Part shown: one piece after another, positions 34,796-47,404 of the stretch
Layout of the letters: the number at the start of each line of letters is the position of its first letter
Position numbering within the stretch: position 1 is the first letter of the stretch
Source of the DNA: Dallia pectoralis
Taxonomy: Eukaryota > Chordata > Actinopteri > Esociformes > Umbridae
Assembly (NCBI GenBank): GCA_029465975.1
Contig: CM055728.1
Coordinates: forward strand, 16,940,705-17,004,704
Reading direction: 5' to 3'
DNA length: 64,000 nucleotides
Made by a program: the position numbers and the translations under genes
The notes under the pieces: generated by a model
Told to the model about the DNA's origin: nothing
The model's database searches: none
What the model saw: only the letters and a program-made list of their open reading frames with translations

Positions 34796-36077
34796 AGACA
34801 ACGGGAGAGTACACGTTTATAAGCTCTGATATTAAATAAACCATGCCAAAACATATCCGTCTTTATGTATAGCAGGTCACACTAAAGAGATGCAGGAGGC
34901 AAACATAGAGAATAAGAGATAATAAACTTACTGTAAATCTCCCATTATCTGTACAGGTTCTATATAGAAGGCAGATCCCTTCAACAATGTTTTCTCAAAT
35001 AGAGATGAATTATACAAACTAAATGACCCGAACTGTGAGTTTGTGTACCCGTGTGTTCTTCCAAAATGTGTCCCTACTTGTATTTGGAGTGAAACCGCCT
35101 AACGTGGACACAAAAAAACATGCCGCCAGTCTTTTTTGAATAATAATTCCTCTAAACGTCCCAGCATGTGTTTTCTATGACTCCTTGTCATTTTTTCCAG
35201 TGAGATTGTCCTTCATCGAGCAAGGCGAAGAGGGGCGTGTAAAACAGGGCCACTTTAATTTCAATTAAACACAACCAGCTATGCAAACACTGGACACCAG
35301 GGCCTGTGTCGAGCTGAGAGTGTGGGCCTGCCGTAGAGCCAGTAAGTCTAGACTCCAGATGTGCTGCTGGGCCCTTGTGCTCCTCTGGAAATATTGCCAG
35401 CACATCATCAACTCACTGCTAAATTACAAGGGGAAGGATGCCACAGGATAGGGAGCTCAACAAGGACAGCCCCCCCCCCCCACAAAGGAGAGGAGGTGCT
35501 GAAGGAGGTGGTTAACGAGGTGGTTTCCCTTTAAAGGTTGGCCCAGTCGGTTCTAGGACGTTACTGGAAAGAACGTTAGAAGATCTGAAGACTAACTCTC
35601 AAATGCCCCAGGGCAGCGAGTGGGACGTTGCCCTGCAATGGGTGTCGTCTTTTGGGTGGGACCTTAATAAAGACGTATTTTTGACTTCCTGTGGTCACTA
35701 AAGATCCCATGGCTATTATATCCCGGGCCTTGGGTCCACAATTACACCAGGGTTTATATCTGTCATTATAAGGTCTCTATAGCAGCATTTTTCTATACCT
35801 GAAATATAATTATTTTCTGGGTTTAACATTATTTTTGTATTCAGACTGTACATACAGTTTTTTTCATTTTGGTTTCTGAGGTATTGTTTTGGAAACAATG
35901 TCAAACCAAACATAGCAAGACAAAAACAAAATCCAAAGCGGGGAAGTCTCAGGTTTTACGATTCTCCTTCTTCTTTTTCTGTTTTCTGAAAACTGGATGT
36001 TTCTGGTTTCCCACTGAGGAAAGTCTCTAAAAGATCCTGATCAGAAAACTGCTTAGTCAAATCCAACTTTCACTTCA
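34796..36077. other. unique sequence with one repeat fragment
   Basis: A fragment at about 35625-35715 (GTGTCGTCTTTTGGGTGGGA, then GTGGTCACTAAAGATCCCAT) matches a widespread fish interspersed repeat. A C10 run lies at 35470-35480. Nothing else was recognised. Confidence 0.4.
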
Positions 36078-36520
36078 CTGAACAGACTGGCTGACTGGGC
36101 TGGTAAGAAACAGACTGGCTGACTGGGCTGGTAAGAAACAGACTGGCTGACTGGGCTGGTAAGAAACAGACTAGCTGACTGGGCTGGTAAGAAACAGACT
36201 GGCTGACTGGGCTGGTAAGAAACAGACTAGCTGACTGGGCTGGTAAGAAACAGACTGGCTGACTGGGCTGGTAAGAAACAGACTAGCTGACTGGGCTGGT
36301 AAGAAACAGACTAGCTGACTGGGCTGAGGTCGAAACAGACTGGCTAACTGGGCTGCATGGTAAGAAACGGACTGACGACTGGGCTGGTAAGAAACGGACT
36401 GGCTGACTGGGCTGGTAAGAAACATACTGGCTGACTGGGCTGGTAAGAAACGGACTGACGACTGGGCTGGTAAGAAACAGACTGGCTGACTGGGCTGGTA
36501 AAAAGCAGACTGACTGACTG
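36078..36520. repeat. 28-bp minisatellite, about 15 copies
   Basis: The unit is ACAGACTGGCTGACTGGGCT followed by GGTAAGAA. ACAGACTAGCTG and ACGGACTGACGA variants are mixed in, and one unit near 36325-36345 carries an altered junction (GAGGTCG). Confidence 0.95.
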
Positions 36521-36653
36521 ACCCTGTGACCCTGTCAGAGAGGATGTGCAGGTTTATTTTTCTTCCCTGACCCTTTCTTCCTGATAGCACCACAACAGTT
36601 GATGATACATAAAAATACACACAGAAACTTTAGAAAGATAAATAGATGATAGA

Positions 36654-36715
36654 TATACAGTACCAGGCAAAAATGTGGACACATTTACCTGTTCACGTGA
36701 ATGGAATTGACTGGT
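36654..36715 (+). mobile_element. Tc1-like transposon terminal fragment
   Basis: TATACAGTACCAGGCAAAAA, then TGTGGACACATTTAC, matches the left end of common fish Tc1-like elements. A TGACTGGTACTGTAG at about 36708-36722 is a short inverted partner, so the remnant may be an almost fully deleted copy. Confidence 0.5.
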
Positions 36716-36775
36716 ACTGTAGATGTATCTAAGCAGTCATCTCTGTCTAGAACATTGTAACGATTCATTTGAATG

Positions 36776-37877
36776 CAGTTTTTTTTATTCGCTTTGGTAC
36801 TATTTTCACAAGTATGTGGTAAAACCTCACAACTGTTAGTGCAAAACTCAAAGCAGATCATCAAAAAGTCTTTGTTTGATTACATGTTTTTTCAAACATG
36901 TAATCACATTTTCAATTGACTAAGTACAATGCACAAAATCAAAGAAATACCTTTCATATGAAGTTATTGTCTTTCACAATGCTATGCTCACAATACTTTT
37001 GAAATGCTTCTCATCTCATTTGCGTAAATACATTTGACCAACACTTAATCCAACTGATCTTAATGGTTAATCACTGAACCGTTTGGTAAACCTATATATT
37101 TTAGTTTGAGCAATAAATAGTATCGATTTTGAGAACTACAGAAATAAAATGTGTTTTTGTACAAACGTATAAATTAACAACACATGATGAATACTCGTTA
37201 TTGCTAATTGATTTCACTGAAATGAGATGTGGATGAGAATCTATGGCCAAATGCTCAAGACAGGCTTGGTCCAAATTACATGCAATGTAATGTGTGCACT
37301 ACTGTAAATGTTATGTTTTGTTCTCATTTAGTTACATACGTAATAGAAATAATACCTATGTTACAATTATATCTGAAAAACGTAAAAACTAACTTGCCCA
37401 AATTATTGTAGAGGATGTCTTCATTGATCCTTTGCATGTACTTGATTACACATAGGATGGATATTTTGGAAATTATAGATTATGTAAATGTAAGTAATGT
37501 AATGTCTAGTGTGTCTCGTCTAATGTGAAACTGTGTAATCTTTCTTTTACAGTATAGTACTGTAGCATATTAATTTCTAAGGCCCATTTGAAACATGTAT
37601 CTTGCATTGTTTGCTGTTGGATGAACTGAATGTTAAAAGTACTAAACTGAAAGAAGATCATACTGTTGTGTTTCGGTGATTAAACCAAATGTTCCCGTTA
37701 CATATTACAATAATCTTGTGTTTGAAACAATGATTATGTGGACTGAAAGCATTGAATCAGGTTTTGAAAGAATGACTATCTGCGTTACAAGTGTGATCAG
37801 TTTGGATCTTTGTACTAAGAGTTTGAAAATGTACACCTTACTTGTGAAAATAGTACCAAAGCGAATAAAAAAAACTG
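36776..37877. mobile_element. non-autonomous DNA transposon with 39-bp perfect inverted ends
   Basis: Both ends read CAGTTTTTTTTATTCGCTTT, then GGTACTATTTTCACAAGTA, with all 39 bases identical. The 1.1 kb interior is AT-rich and has no transposase. CAGT ends with TA at the right flank (and TG at the left) suggest a Tc1/mariner-group mobiliser. The identical ends argue that the insertion is young. Confidence 0.75.
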
Positions 37878-38221
37878 TAAGAACGAGGCGTTCTCTTTAT
37901 TTTTCTTCTTTCCTAGTGTGCTTGCTTTGTCCATCAAAACAGACATACCACTTGTTTAGAGGTGTTCTCAGAGGGTGAGTGTGTTCAGGTGAGAGCTGTT
38001 ATTGTCTCCTGTTGTAGAACCTGATGTCTGAGTGCACCTGTTTGCACTGTCATCCTAGTGGATTACAGTAACTGTCAATATTTAAGTTGGCTGGTAGTAT
38101 GTGACATCCTTACCATGTGACCATGCCTGGGTTGTACATAAACATTGACCTTTGTTTTGGTTTGTCAAAGTGCCAGGAGCTGTGTAAGAGAGGTTGTTTA
38201 TGTTGTGTGTTTGTTTCTGTA
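37878..38221. other. unique intergenic sequence
   Basis: Nothing was recognised here. Confidence 0.35.
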
Positions 38222-38435
<214 letters not shown>

Positions 38436-39896
38436 CAAACCTGCTGAGTTTCATACCCTGAAAATAGTTACCTACACACTGAAAGGAGATTGTATATACA
38501 ATGCCTTGCAAGTATTGAAATTGTTGACAAATTCTCGCATCGAACTGAATTATAGATATGTTGCTCAGACATTTTGATCGGTTTGAGACCGAGTTGTTAA
38601 ACAATGACGCTCAAAATCAACTATTGCAAAAAGACTGGTTTTAGGTTGGGAAATATCTGGACGGCAAAAATGTTGCTTCCATATGTATTTAGGCGTTGTG
38701 CTGTGGAAGCTCTCAATTCACACTGAAGATAAAAATTGCCCTGACAAAGGCAGTTACCTCACCGGTGACCTGTTCCTGTGAACCAATACTGTCTCTGTCA
38801 CATTTTCTGAATAAAAGAAAACACTGTTAAAGCCTTCCTAGTCAGGCGTGGAAGTTGATGGAAATTAGTATTACTACAGAACGTAAAAAATTAAAATGTA
38901 TAGAAGGAGTTAATTAGTTCAGTGAACAGGAGTTAAGCAAAGATGCACCGGTCAATCATATTAAGAGTATTGGGGGGGTAAGAAAAAAATACCATCTGTA
39001 AGTATCATCAGCTACGATGTGGTTTGGTGGTCAGATGAGATGAGAATTTTGGTGTGACCAGACAGCCAGCTTAACTGGGAGTACTGGTGCTTCCAAACCT
39101 CTTTAATTTCACTATCATGATTAGTTTGCTCTATTGAAGCCTCCATGCTAAAGCGAACCCTCTCCAGATGCTTCCACAGGGTTCAGACTTGGAGATCCAT
39201 GGTGAGTTCCTTGGACCTGTGCCCGCAAACAAACACACTGTCCACGGTCTTGTGGTGGTAAGATAGTGCTTCTGTGGGGTGGTTGCTGTCTTCCCCAAAT
39301 AAAACAAAATGTGTTTGTTTGCTTCGTCAATATATTGTGTGTTTTGTGTTAATTGATGACAAATACAAACATATGTATTTAATCATTTCTAAATGAAAGG
39401 TGTTCTGTTTGTTTTTTTACAGTCAGGAGATTTCGACCTCATGTCAAAAATACTCTTTTCATACTCAAAATAATTACTTTTACTTGAAACGTAGAGCAGA
39501 CTGGGTGTATTTCTGTCAACTGTGTTGGTGATTACGTGACAACTGAATGCCAAGAGAAACCTAAGTTCAAGTTTCATAACTCGACCTTCTCTCTGTCATA
39601 TGGAAATATTTGTCCAATACCACACGATTAAGTTGTGCTCCAAAAAGATAATTTCTCAAATCGGTTCTGAGCCCTACAGTGAATTCAAAGCATGTGTTGG
39701 CTCTCACTTTTTGAGTAAAAATTGTCTAAACCATAAGGGTCTTATCTTTTCCCTTCCTCTCAGATTGAGAGAGTGAATATGATATTGCCTAGCAGTTTGT
39801 GTGGTGAAGTTCGTTCTCAATGATCTGACTGGGACTAAGCAGTCACCATTAATGGTCTTCTCCTTGGTGTCCCCCTCCCCGTGGACACAGATATAC

Positions 39897-39897
<1 letters not shown>
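38436..39897. other. intergenic sequence with decayed DNA-transposon fragments
   Basis: TATACAATGCCTTGCAAGTA near 38495-38514 resembles the end of fish Tc1-type elements. GTGGTTTGGTGGTCAGATGA near 39018-39037 resembles the W-S-D-E region of a Tc1 transposase gene. No intact frame was seen and no host gene recognised. Confidence 0.35.

Positions 39898-39941
<44 letters not shown>
39898..39941. repeat. CA microsatellite
   Basis: About 21 uninterrupted CA dinucleotides. Confidence 0.95.
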
Positions 39942-39943
<2 letters not shown>

Positions 39944-40029
39944 TCTGCATGGCCCTCCGGATGGCTGCACATCTGAGGAGGGAGGAGAGGGGAGCCGGCC
40001 CCCACACCTGGGCATGTTTGCATAGGAAG

Positions 40030-40068
40030 CGAGGGCAGGAGGGAGGGCAGGAGGGAGGGCAGGAGGGC
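40030..40068. repeat. short GGGAGGGCAGGA repeat
   Basis: Three copies of GGGAGGGCAGGA run in tandem. This is a G-rich strand patch resembling the larger CCCT array nearby but on the opposite strand. Confidence 0.7.
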
Positions 40069-40320
40069 GGGTTGGGCTTCATGCAGACTGACGACTGGCT
40101 CCACAAAGTCTGGCCAGCTGTGCTCAGAGCCGGGAGCCTGGCCTGTGTGTGTCTGTGGGGCCGCACAGCTGGGGAAGGCATGTTCCCAGAGAACCAAGCA
40201 TAAGAGAGGGAGAAGGGGGAGCAAGGGGAAAAACAGAGAACCCACGGTGAACCTTTTTAAGACCATAGGCATTTTAATTTTTTTCACTGTTGCATTCCCA
40301 TTTGGTCTCCCTGCATCCCT

Positions 40321-40376
40321 ACCTCCCCACACCTCTCCCTCCCTCCCTCCCTGCCTCCCTCCCTCCCTGCCTCCCT

Positions 40377-40409
<33 letters not shown>

Positions 40410-40492
40410 CTTCCCTCCCTCCCTCCCTCCCTCCCTCCCTCCCTCCCTCCCTCCCTCCCTCCCTCCCTCCCTCCCTCCCTCCCTCCCTCCCT

Positions 40493-40533
<41 letters not shown>

Positions 40534-40906
40534 CCTCCCTCCCTCCCTCCCTCCCTCCCTCCCTCCCTCCCTCCCTCCCTGCCTCCCTCCCTCCCTCCCT
40601 CCCTCCCTCCCTCCCTCCCTCCCTCCATGCCTGCCTGCCTCCCTCCCTGCCTCCCTCCCTCCCTCCCTCCCTCCCTCCCTCCCTCCCACCCTCCCTCCCT
40701 CCCTCCCTCCCTCCCTCCCTCCCTCCCTCCCTCCCTCCCTCCCACCCTGCCTCCCTCCCTGCCTCCCTCCCTCCCTCCCACCCTCCCTCCCTCCCTCCCT
40801 CCCTCCCACCCTGCCTCCCTCCCTCCCTGCCTCCCTCCCTCCCTCCCTGCCTCCCTCCCTCTCTCCCTCCCTGCCTCCCTGCCTCCCTCCCTGCCTCCAT
40901 CCCTCT
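40321..40906. repeat. CCCT/CCTG tetranucleotide array, pure pyrimidine-rich strand
   Basis: About 585 bases are made of CCCT with GCCT variants in clusters (for example 40378-40407 and 40496-40531). The complementary strand is a GGGA/GGCA array that could form triplex or G-quadruplex structures. Open frames occur in every phase on both strands and are artefacts. Confidence 0.97.
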
Positions 40907-41229
40907 CTTTTCTCGGCCATTCACCAGAGTACATTTCCTGAGATTTCACTCAGAAATGTTTGTTTTTATTTGGGGATGTTCCACCACTATGGCCTCTGAA
41001 CTATTTAACACACGTCCCCTCCACACAATGGCTCATCTGGGTCACACAAACGGAGTTGCCACCGGTTGTCCCTCTGCTGCCGTTGGAATGCAGGTACTTC
41101 CTGTCCTGAAGAGGGCAGGCTGGTGGCACAGGAAGTTGACTGTGTGAAGGGATGAGTCATATGTCCATCCCCCTTCTGTCATCACTGTGAACTACGGTCT
41201 GACTTCACTGTGTGACCATGGTTTGGCAT

Positions 41230-41780
41230 ATCACATACCGGGGTCATGTAGTGTGTGTGTGTGACCATCACATACTGGGGTCATGTAGTGTGTGTGTGTG
41301 ACCATCACATACTGGGGTCATGTAGTGTGTGTGACCATCACATACCTGGGTCATGTAGTGTGAGTGTGTGACCTTCACATACCTGGGTCATGTAGTGTGT
41401 GTGACCATCACATACCGGGGTCATGTAGTGTGAGTGTGTGACCTTCACATACCTGGGTCATGTAGTGTGTGTGACCATCACATACCGGAGTCATGTAGTG
41501 TGTGTGACCATCACATACTGGGGTCATGTAGTCTGTGTGACCATCACATACTGGGGTCATGTAGTGTGTGTGACCATCACATACTGGGGTCATGTAGTCT
41601 GTGTGACCATCACATACTGGGGTCATGTAGTGTGTGTGACCATCACATACTGGGGTCATGTAGTGTGTGTGACCATCACATACTGGGGTCATGTAGTGTG
41701 TGTGACCATCACATACCGGGGTCATGTAGTGTGTGTGACCATCACATACTGGGGTCATGTAGTGTGTGTGTGTGTGTGTA
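41230..41780. repeat. 33-bp minisatellite, about 16 copies
   Basis: The unit is ACCATCACATACTGGGGTCA followed by TGTAGTGTGTGTG. The leftmost copies have longer GT blocks and ACCTTCACATACCTGG variants. The array ends in a GT run at 41760-41779. Confidence 0.95.
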
Positions 41781-43091
41781 TTGGAGTGGACAGGGACAGG
41801 AAGGCTTCTGGTCCCCCGCTGCCAGCAGATGGATCCTAAAGAGGAAGCATGGGGGAATACCTATTAATATTGAGTTTCCCCACTCCGTTTCCCCACTCCG
41901 TTTCCCCACTCCGTTTCCCCACTGTCTATGGATCTATCTGCCTGCTAGTCAATATGTCCACACTCACTCTGCTTTGACTGCCTGTTTGTTTGTCAGTCTG
42001 TCCACACTCACTCTGCTCTGACTGTTAATAATGTATCTTTACTCTGTAGATGTCAACCCGGGCATTTGAACCAGTACTCTGTCTTTACTCTGTAGACATC
42101 ACCGTTGGCATAACTGCGTTTGGTCACCACACTGTTGTCAGAACAGTGTAGAGAACAGTTAAATTGGGACTTTCATTGAGTTGAGTAACTGCTGAACTCA
42201 TAGAGACACAGTCTCATAAAACATCCGCGTCTAATTTTGTCACAGCTTTTTGTTTATTTCTCAAAGCTGCTCTAGAAGGCTTATTTTAACCAGGCCCTGG
42301 TGGGATGAAAAAGACGTCCGTGTAATTTGCAATAATATAAACGAGAGAAGGTTCAGAAAATGACAAAGAGAGCGGATTTTATCTCCCCAGTGCCGGCTGT
42401 GGTGACGGCTGCCCACAGGAAGTGGATTCCGGTCTCCAGGAAGAGACCGGTTGAAGGCCTAATCAGCAGGGTGCGGCAGGATGACATACAACAGGAAAGA
42501 GCCATGGCCAGCTGCCCGGCTCCAGTCGGTCTGGGGTGGGACGCAGGGGCAGCATGGGTGGAGAGGCTCCCCACACAGTCAGCGTGACTCTCCCCAGGGG
42601 AAGTGCTTGAAAAAGCCCTGCAGGAGCCCCTGCAACCATAGTGGCTGGTTCCTCCTCCCTTCAGTCCAGCTGCGGGTCATTACATTACTCAGATCTCCTC
42701 GTTAAAGTGGGTTGGCATCAAGGCCTAGCCCTGTGTCGCCGCCGTCGTGTTTGCCCGGCTCCCTGATGTGCCACAGACAGCCCAGCGCCAGCCCAGAACA
42801 ACCCGGCGCTGGTTCCAGTCAGCCTCCCTGCCACATACGGCCCACACTTTTCCCATGGGCTTCCCTGTCTGCGGAGTTGAGCGGAACAAGCCTCATATCA
42901 AGCAGAGTGCTCTGTGGTGCCGTGGTTAGAGAGCTGGAGCCACTGAGGCTACGTAGCAGAGCTGTCTGTCATTAGATACAACGCTAAATATCCTCATTGA
43001 GTATTATGGTGGTCTTATCAAATATTATACATTTTATGATTGTAATTGATTAATCTGTCCATAACCATCCAAATGCCTTTTTTTAACACAT
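41781..43091. other. intergenic sequence, moderately GC-rich
   Basis: TTTCCCCACTCCG occurs four times near 41875-41920. GC-rich unique sequence at 42380-42960 has no supported exon structure. No gene is called. Confidence 0.35.
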
Positions 43092-43712
43092 TTAGTGATG
43101 GGTACTGATTCACATTATGTTTTGGTGATGGGTGTTGATTAACATTATGTTTTGGTGATGGGTGTTGATTCACTTTATGTTTTGGTGATGTGGGCTGATT
43201 TACATTATGTTTTGGTGATGGGTACTGATTCACATTATGTTTTGGTGATGGGTACTGATTCACTTTATGTTTTGGTGATGGGTACTGATTCACATTATGT
43301 TTTGGTGATGGGTACTGATTCACATTATGTTTTGGTGATGGGTACTGATTCACATTATACTTTGGTGATGGGTACTGATTCACATTATACTTTGGTGATG
43401 GGTACTGATTCACATTATGTTTTGGTGATGGGTACTGATTCACATTATGTTTTGGTGATGGGTACTGATTCACATTATATTTTGGTGATGGGTACTGATT
43501 CACATTATGTTTTGGTGATGGGTACTGATTCACATTATACTTTGGTGATGGGTACTGATTCACATTATACTTTGGTGATGGGTACTGATTCACATTATGT
43601 TTTGGTGATGGGTACTGATTCACATTATGTTTTGGTGATGGGTACTGATTCACATTATATTTTGGTGATGGGTACTGATTCACATTATGTTTTGGTGATG
43701 GGTGTTGATTTA
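43092..43712. repeat. 30-bp minisatellite, about 21 copies
   Basis: The unit is TGATGGGTACTGATTCACAT followed by TATGTTTTGG. Copies carrying TATACTTTGG or TATATTTTGG follow the same order in 43330-43500 and 43510-43680, so a block of six units (180 bases) was duplicated. The ten-codon unit stays open on both strands. Confidence 0.95.
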
Positions 43713-44255
43713 TTGATGGTTGTAGATTATTTAGACGATAAGAGACAAGGGCTTGCCGATATACAACAGCTATGATCTGTTCTGTGATCTGCACAATTAT
43801 AACCTGGTTACCAACACCAAACACTAATTCACGTACATCAAGGATTTCAACCAATCAGTATTCAGAATGTTGATGCAATATACAGATACATAGGAATTCC
43901 ATAGATTCCTTTTTTAGTTGCTAACCAGTTCATAATAGAACCAAGGCGCTACATGGATGTGTGTTACACCCGTTTGTTTCAGATCAAATATTTGCATTAA
44001 ACCCAAAATGGAACCCCAAAAGAAGCCTGGAAACCAAAACAGACCAAACCTTTTTGGATCTGTATTTTTCTAAGTATGTACATGTTCAGTATACGGCTCT
44101 TCCTCGGTGTTATAATATATTCTGAATGATAATAAATGACCTGCCAACCGTTAGATTTGAATAGTGACATACACGTGAGACAGGATGAGGTCTTCTGGAC
44201 CAGGTGTTAGTTCCTATGTAGGGTTATATGGGAGCTGGCCTTGGTGACTCCCCCC
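43713..44255. other. unique intergenic sequence
   Basis: Nothing was recognised here. Confidence 0.35.
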
Positions 44256-44668
44256 GCCCCTCCCTCTCTCCCCCTCTCTCCCACTCCTTCTCTCGACCCC
44301 CCCTGCCACCCATCCTGCCCTCTCTCTCTCCCCCTCACTCTCTCCCACACCCACTCTCAACTCCCCCCGACCCCCTGCCCTCCATCTCTCTCCCCCTCTC
44401 TCTCTCCCCTCCCTCTCTCCCCCTCTCTCCCCCTCCCTCTCCCCCTCTCCCTCCCCCTCCCTCTCTCCCTCTCTCTCTCCCCCTCTCTCTCTCCCCCACC
44501 CTCTCTCGACTCTCCCCCGACCCCCTGCCCTCCCTCTCCCCCTCCCCCCCCTCTCTCCCCCTCTCTCTCTCCCCCTCTCTCTCTCCCCCTCTCTCCCACA
44601 CCCTCTCTCGACTCTCCCCCTCTCTCTCCCCCTCCCTCCCTGCCCCCTCCCTCCCCCTCCCTCTCTCC
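44256..44668. repeat. CT/CCCC-rich polypyrimidine tract
   Basis: Imperfect CTCTCTCCCC units have longer recurring blocks (CGACTCTCCCCCGACCCCCT and relatives) at about 44354, 44505 and 44609. The tract is almost purely pyrimidine on the plus strand. Confidence 0.92.
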
Positions 44669-45083
44669 TTGGGCCTAATCTCCACAGAGCCCCACAGCTG
44701 GGCCATAAAGGAAGGATCATGAAGAGGCCTCTGCTCTCCACAGGTCTTGTAACGGTTATCTGGGTTTTTAACACACCTCACTGCCACTTCCCGCGTAAGC
44801 ATTCACATTAAACCCTAGTGCCTCAACCCTGAACATTGTACAATTATTTCACACATAACCTTTTTCACGCACAACCTTGATAAGTTTAACGATCTTACCA
44901 TGTCACCGTCCACTGAATTTCCAAAATAAAGGACTATATTTCTACACAGCCTGTTGAATCTCACAGTAAAGAGAGACAGTGCCTGGAGTAGGTTTAATTG
45001 GCACATTAACAGGTCATTGATGTGCAATTAGGAGGTATTTACCAACAAATAACTACCATGAAGGAAGTGGTCCATCTTCACCA

Positions 45084-45240
45084 CCCCACTCCTGCCTCCC
45101 CCTGCCTCCCCCTGCCTCCCCCTGCCTCCCCCTGCCTCCCCTGCCTCCTCCTGCCTCCTCCTGACTCCTCCTGCCTCCTCCTGACTCCTCCTGCCTTCTC
45201 CTGCCTCCTCCTGCCTCCTCCTGCCTTCTCCTGCCTCCTT
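45084..45240. repeat. 10-bp repeat CCTGCCTCCT and 9-bp CCTGCCTCC
   Basis: CTGCCTCCCC units give way to CTGCCTCCTC and CTGACTCCTC units. It is similar in composition to the arrays at 40321 and 44256. Confidence 0.9.
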
Positions 45241-47404
45241 ATATTTTATCCCATGGCTGTGGGAAACTGAGGCTTCCTCCATACAGCTCCAGGTCACATT
45301 TCTTTAACTCAGCACAAATAGATGTCCCGGTGACCTCAGATATATAAAAGACATATTTGTCGTTGGTGCCAGATGGCAAATCCACCGGCCGCCCGGTCAC
45401 CTTCTCTGCAACAGTCAGGTCTGTGGTCAGGCTGGCAGTAGCAGGCCTTTCACTCTCCGCTGTGTCTTGGTTACTGGCTCTCCAGGCTCATTTTCTGCGT
45501 TGAAAAGGACCTACAGAGGCTCCCAGCCTCCTCTAAGGGCCCCGGAATGCTTTCACTTCACAGCACAATGAGGGGAGTTTAGGTCCACAACTTTCCCATC
45601 ATTGTCATGCTAAGAACTGGTCAGAGGGAGAAAAACGCAGATTAGCATTTGAAGGAGTTCAGAGACACAAACACACAGAAAGGAAGGAGCGGGCTCTCTC
45701 TGTCTCTTCCGTCCTTAACTCACTCATACTCATTCTCTCCCTCTCTCTCTCTCTCTCACCCGTTGTCTGTTTCCTTTTGGTTTTGGGGGCTTTGACATCT
45801 GTTGAGAGCTCCTTATTGGGCCAAGAAGAGCAATGCGATTAAAAAAGTAAATGCTTTTCTAAGAAAGAGGGAAAGTTGAAGTGTTGAACTTGATTTGGTG
45901 AGTATTCCCAGCTGCACCCCTGATATGAATGTCATCTGTACATACATGTGTCTGTGTGTACAGTAACGCCACAACTCATTGGTTTAACTCAGTTAACTGT
46001 TTAACTAACCAATCAAGCCACCTTAATCGCCATTAGTAGTGACAGCATCAGCACTGTGTCTGAGCTACTGACAATATATTCCTGTACATTCCGTCTGTTT
46101 ACACACATCCAGATGGTTTCTTGTACACACACGCGCGCACACACACAAACACACACGCGCCCGCACACACATCCATGCATCTGTGCATGACCACAGTCTG
46201 TCCCTAAAAGGTAACGGTTCCTATTCAAAATGATGAATAAAACATGTTTGCATGGCCCCAAACAATCCCAACCACAACAGCCATCAGCCATGAATTAGGT
46301 TGGATTTCCTCCACAGAACCGCTTCCCCAGATCCGTGGCATTTATCTTGGCGTCAACGACCAGAGAAGAATGTAAAGAAATCAAGCCAATGGTGGGGCCT
46401 CACACATTGCCAGCCTCGCCATCTCAGCCACTCTCTGAGGGGGGAGCTCGTCCATTAGAGCAATACAGCACACCAGTGGAGTGACATCTCAGTTCATTTG
46501 ATCAAACCGTGGTATCAGAGTGTCATTAAAGACCCAGTCAACAGTCTGTGTTGCTGTGTGACAGTCAGTCTCACACATGTGAGACAGAAAGCTCTCATTC
46601 CTCTTCATCACATTCCAACCCGCTGTCTTCGATCGTAGCGTCTAGACAGTTAGAGATTCACAGTGAGGCATAACGGGTTTGTTTACAGCGGCCAATAATA
46701 GCTTATTATGGGATGTCATCCCTGGCCAGTGGGCTCATCTCTCACATGGCTACTCGGTTTCCTTTCGCCCAGCCACTGTTGGGTTTGGAACTGACACCAG
46801 CCTGTCACATTTACTGAGTCCTCCTACTCCCACGTCCAGAGATCCCCTGTCCGGTCTGAGAAGGGACAACCAGAGCCCAACCCTGGATTCCGGACCTGTG
46901 GGATCACCATGGTTATACCAGGTTAGACAGACTGTTTAACATTACAGTGCATGCTGAGCACAGTAACTATGTGTTGGGTTATGACGAGTGCTGAATTGGT
47001 TTGACTTAACACTGTTGAGTCACTGGCATTAAAATGCAAATGAGGATAGAAGTAATTTAAAATGTCCTATGGGAATGTCAAACTGTTTCAAGGAAAATGA
47101 CAGAGTATGTTCACATAATCTACATTAAGGGAAACAAGAGAGTATGGTAGAGTAACAAGGTGGTTTTAGAGAATTACTACTCAGGAAAGCAATCATAACA
47201 AACAAACACGCAGACACTCACACACCCACAGATGCATATTCTGTGGAAATGATGTAAGCTAGCTTTTGTGTGTGCTGAGGCAATTCCTTTGATTTGTAAT
47301 GACCAAAGCATGTCTATGCATATTAGCAAGGAGATGGGATGACTAATTATAGCACCTGTTGTAGACTCGAGACTCTTCTGTCACTGCAAAGACAAAAGAC
47401 AAGA
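45241..47404. other. unique intergenic sequence, possible regulatory DNA
   Basis: This is one of the longer non-repetitive stretches in the right half. It has a CT run at 45738-45757 and a CA-rich patch at 46126-46170. Balanced-composition sequence at about 46300-46460 would be worth a conservation test. No gene was found. Confidence 0.3.

Noticed and set aside
39898..41147. Pro/Leu/Ser-rich and Gly/Arg-rich frames of 200-340 codons
   Set aside because: They come from the CCCT/GGGA array, open in all phases.
42360..42975. GC-rich overlapping frames of 60-87 codons
   Set aside because: There are no splice signals consistent with one frame, no recognised domain, and several frames compete in the same DNA.
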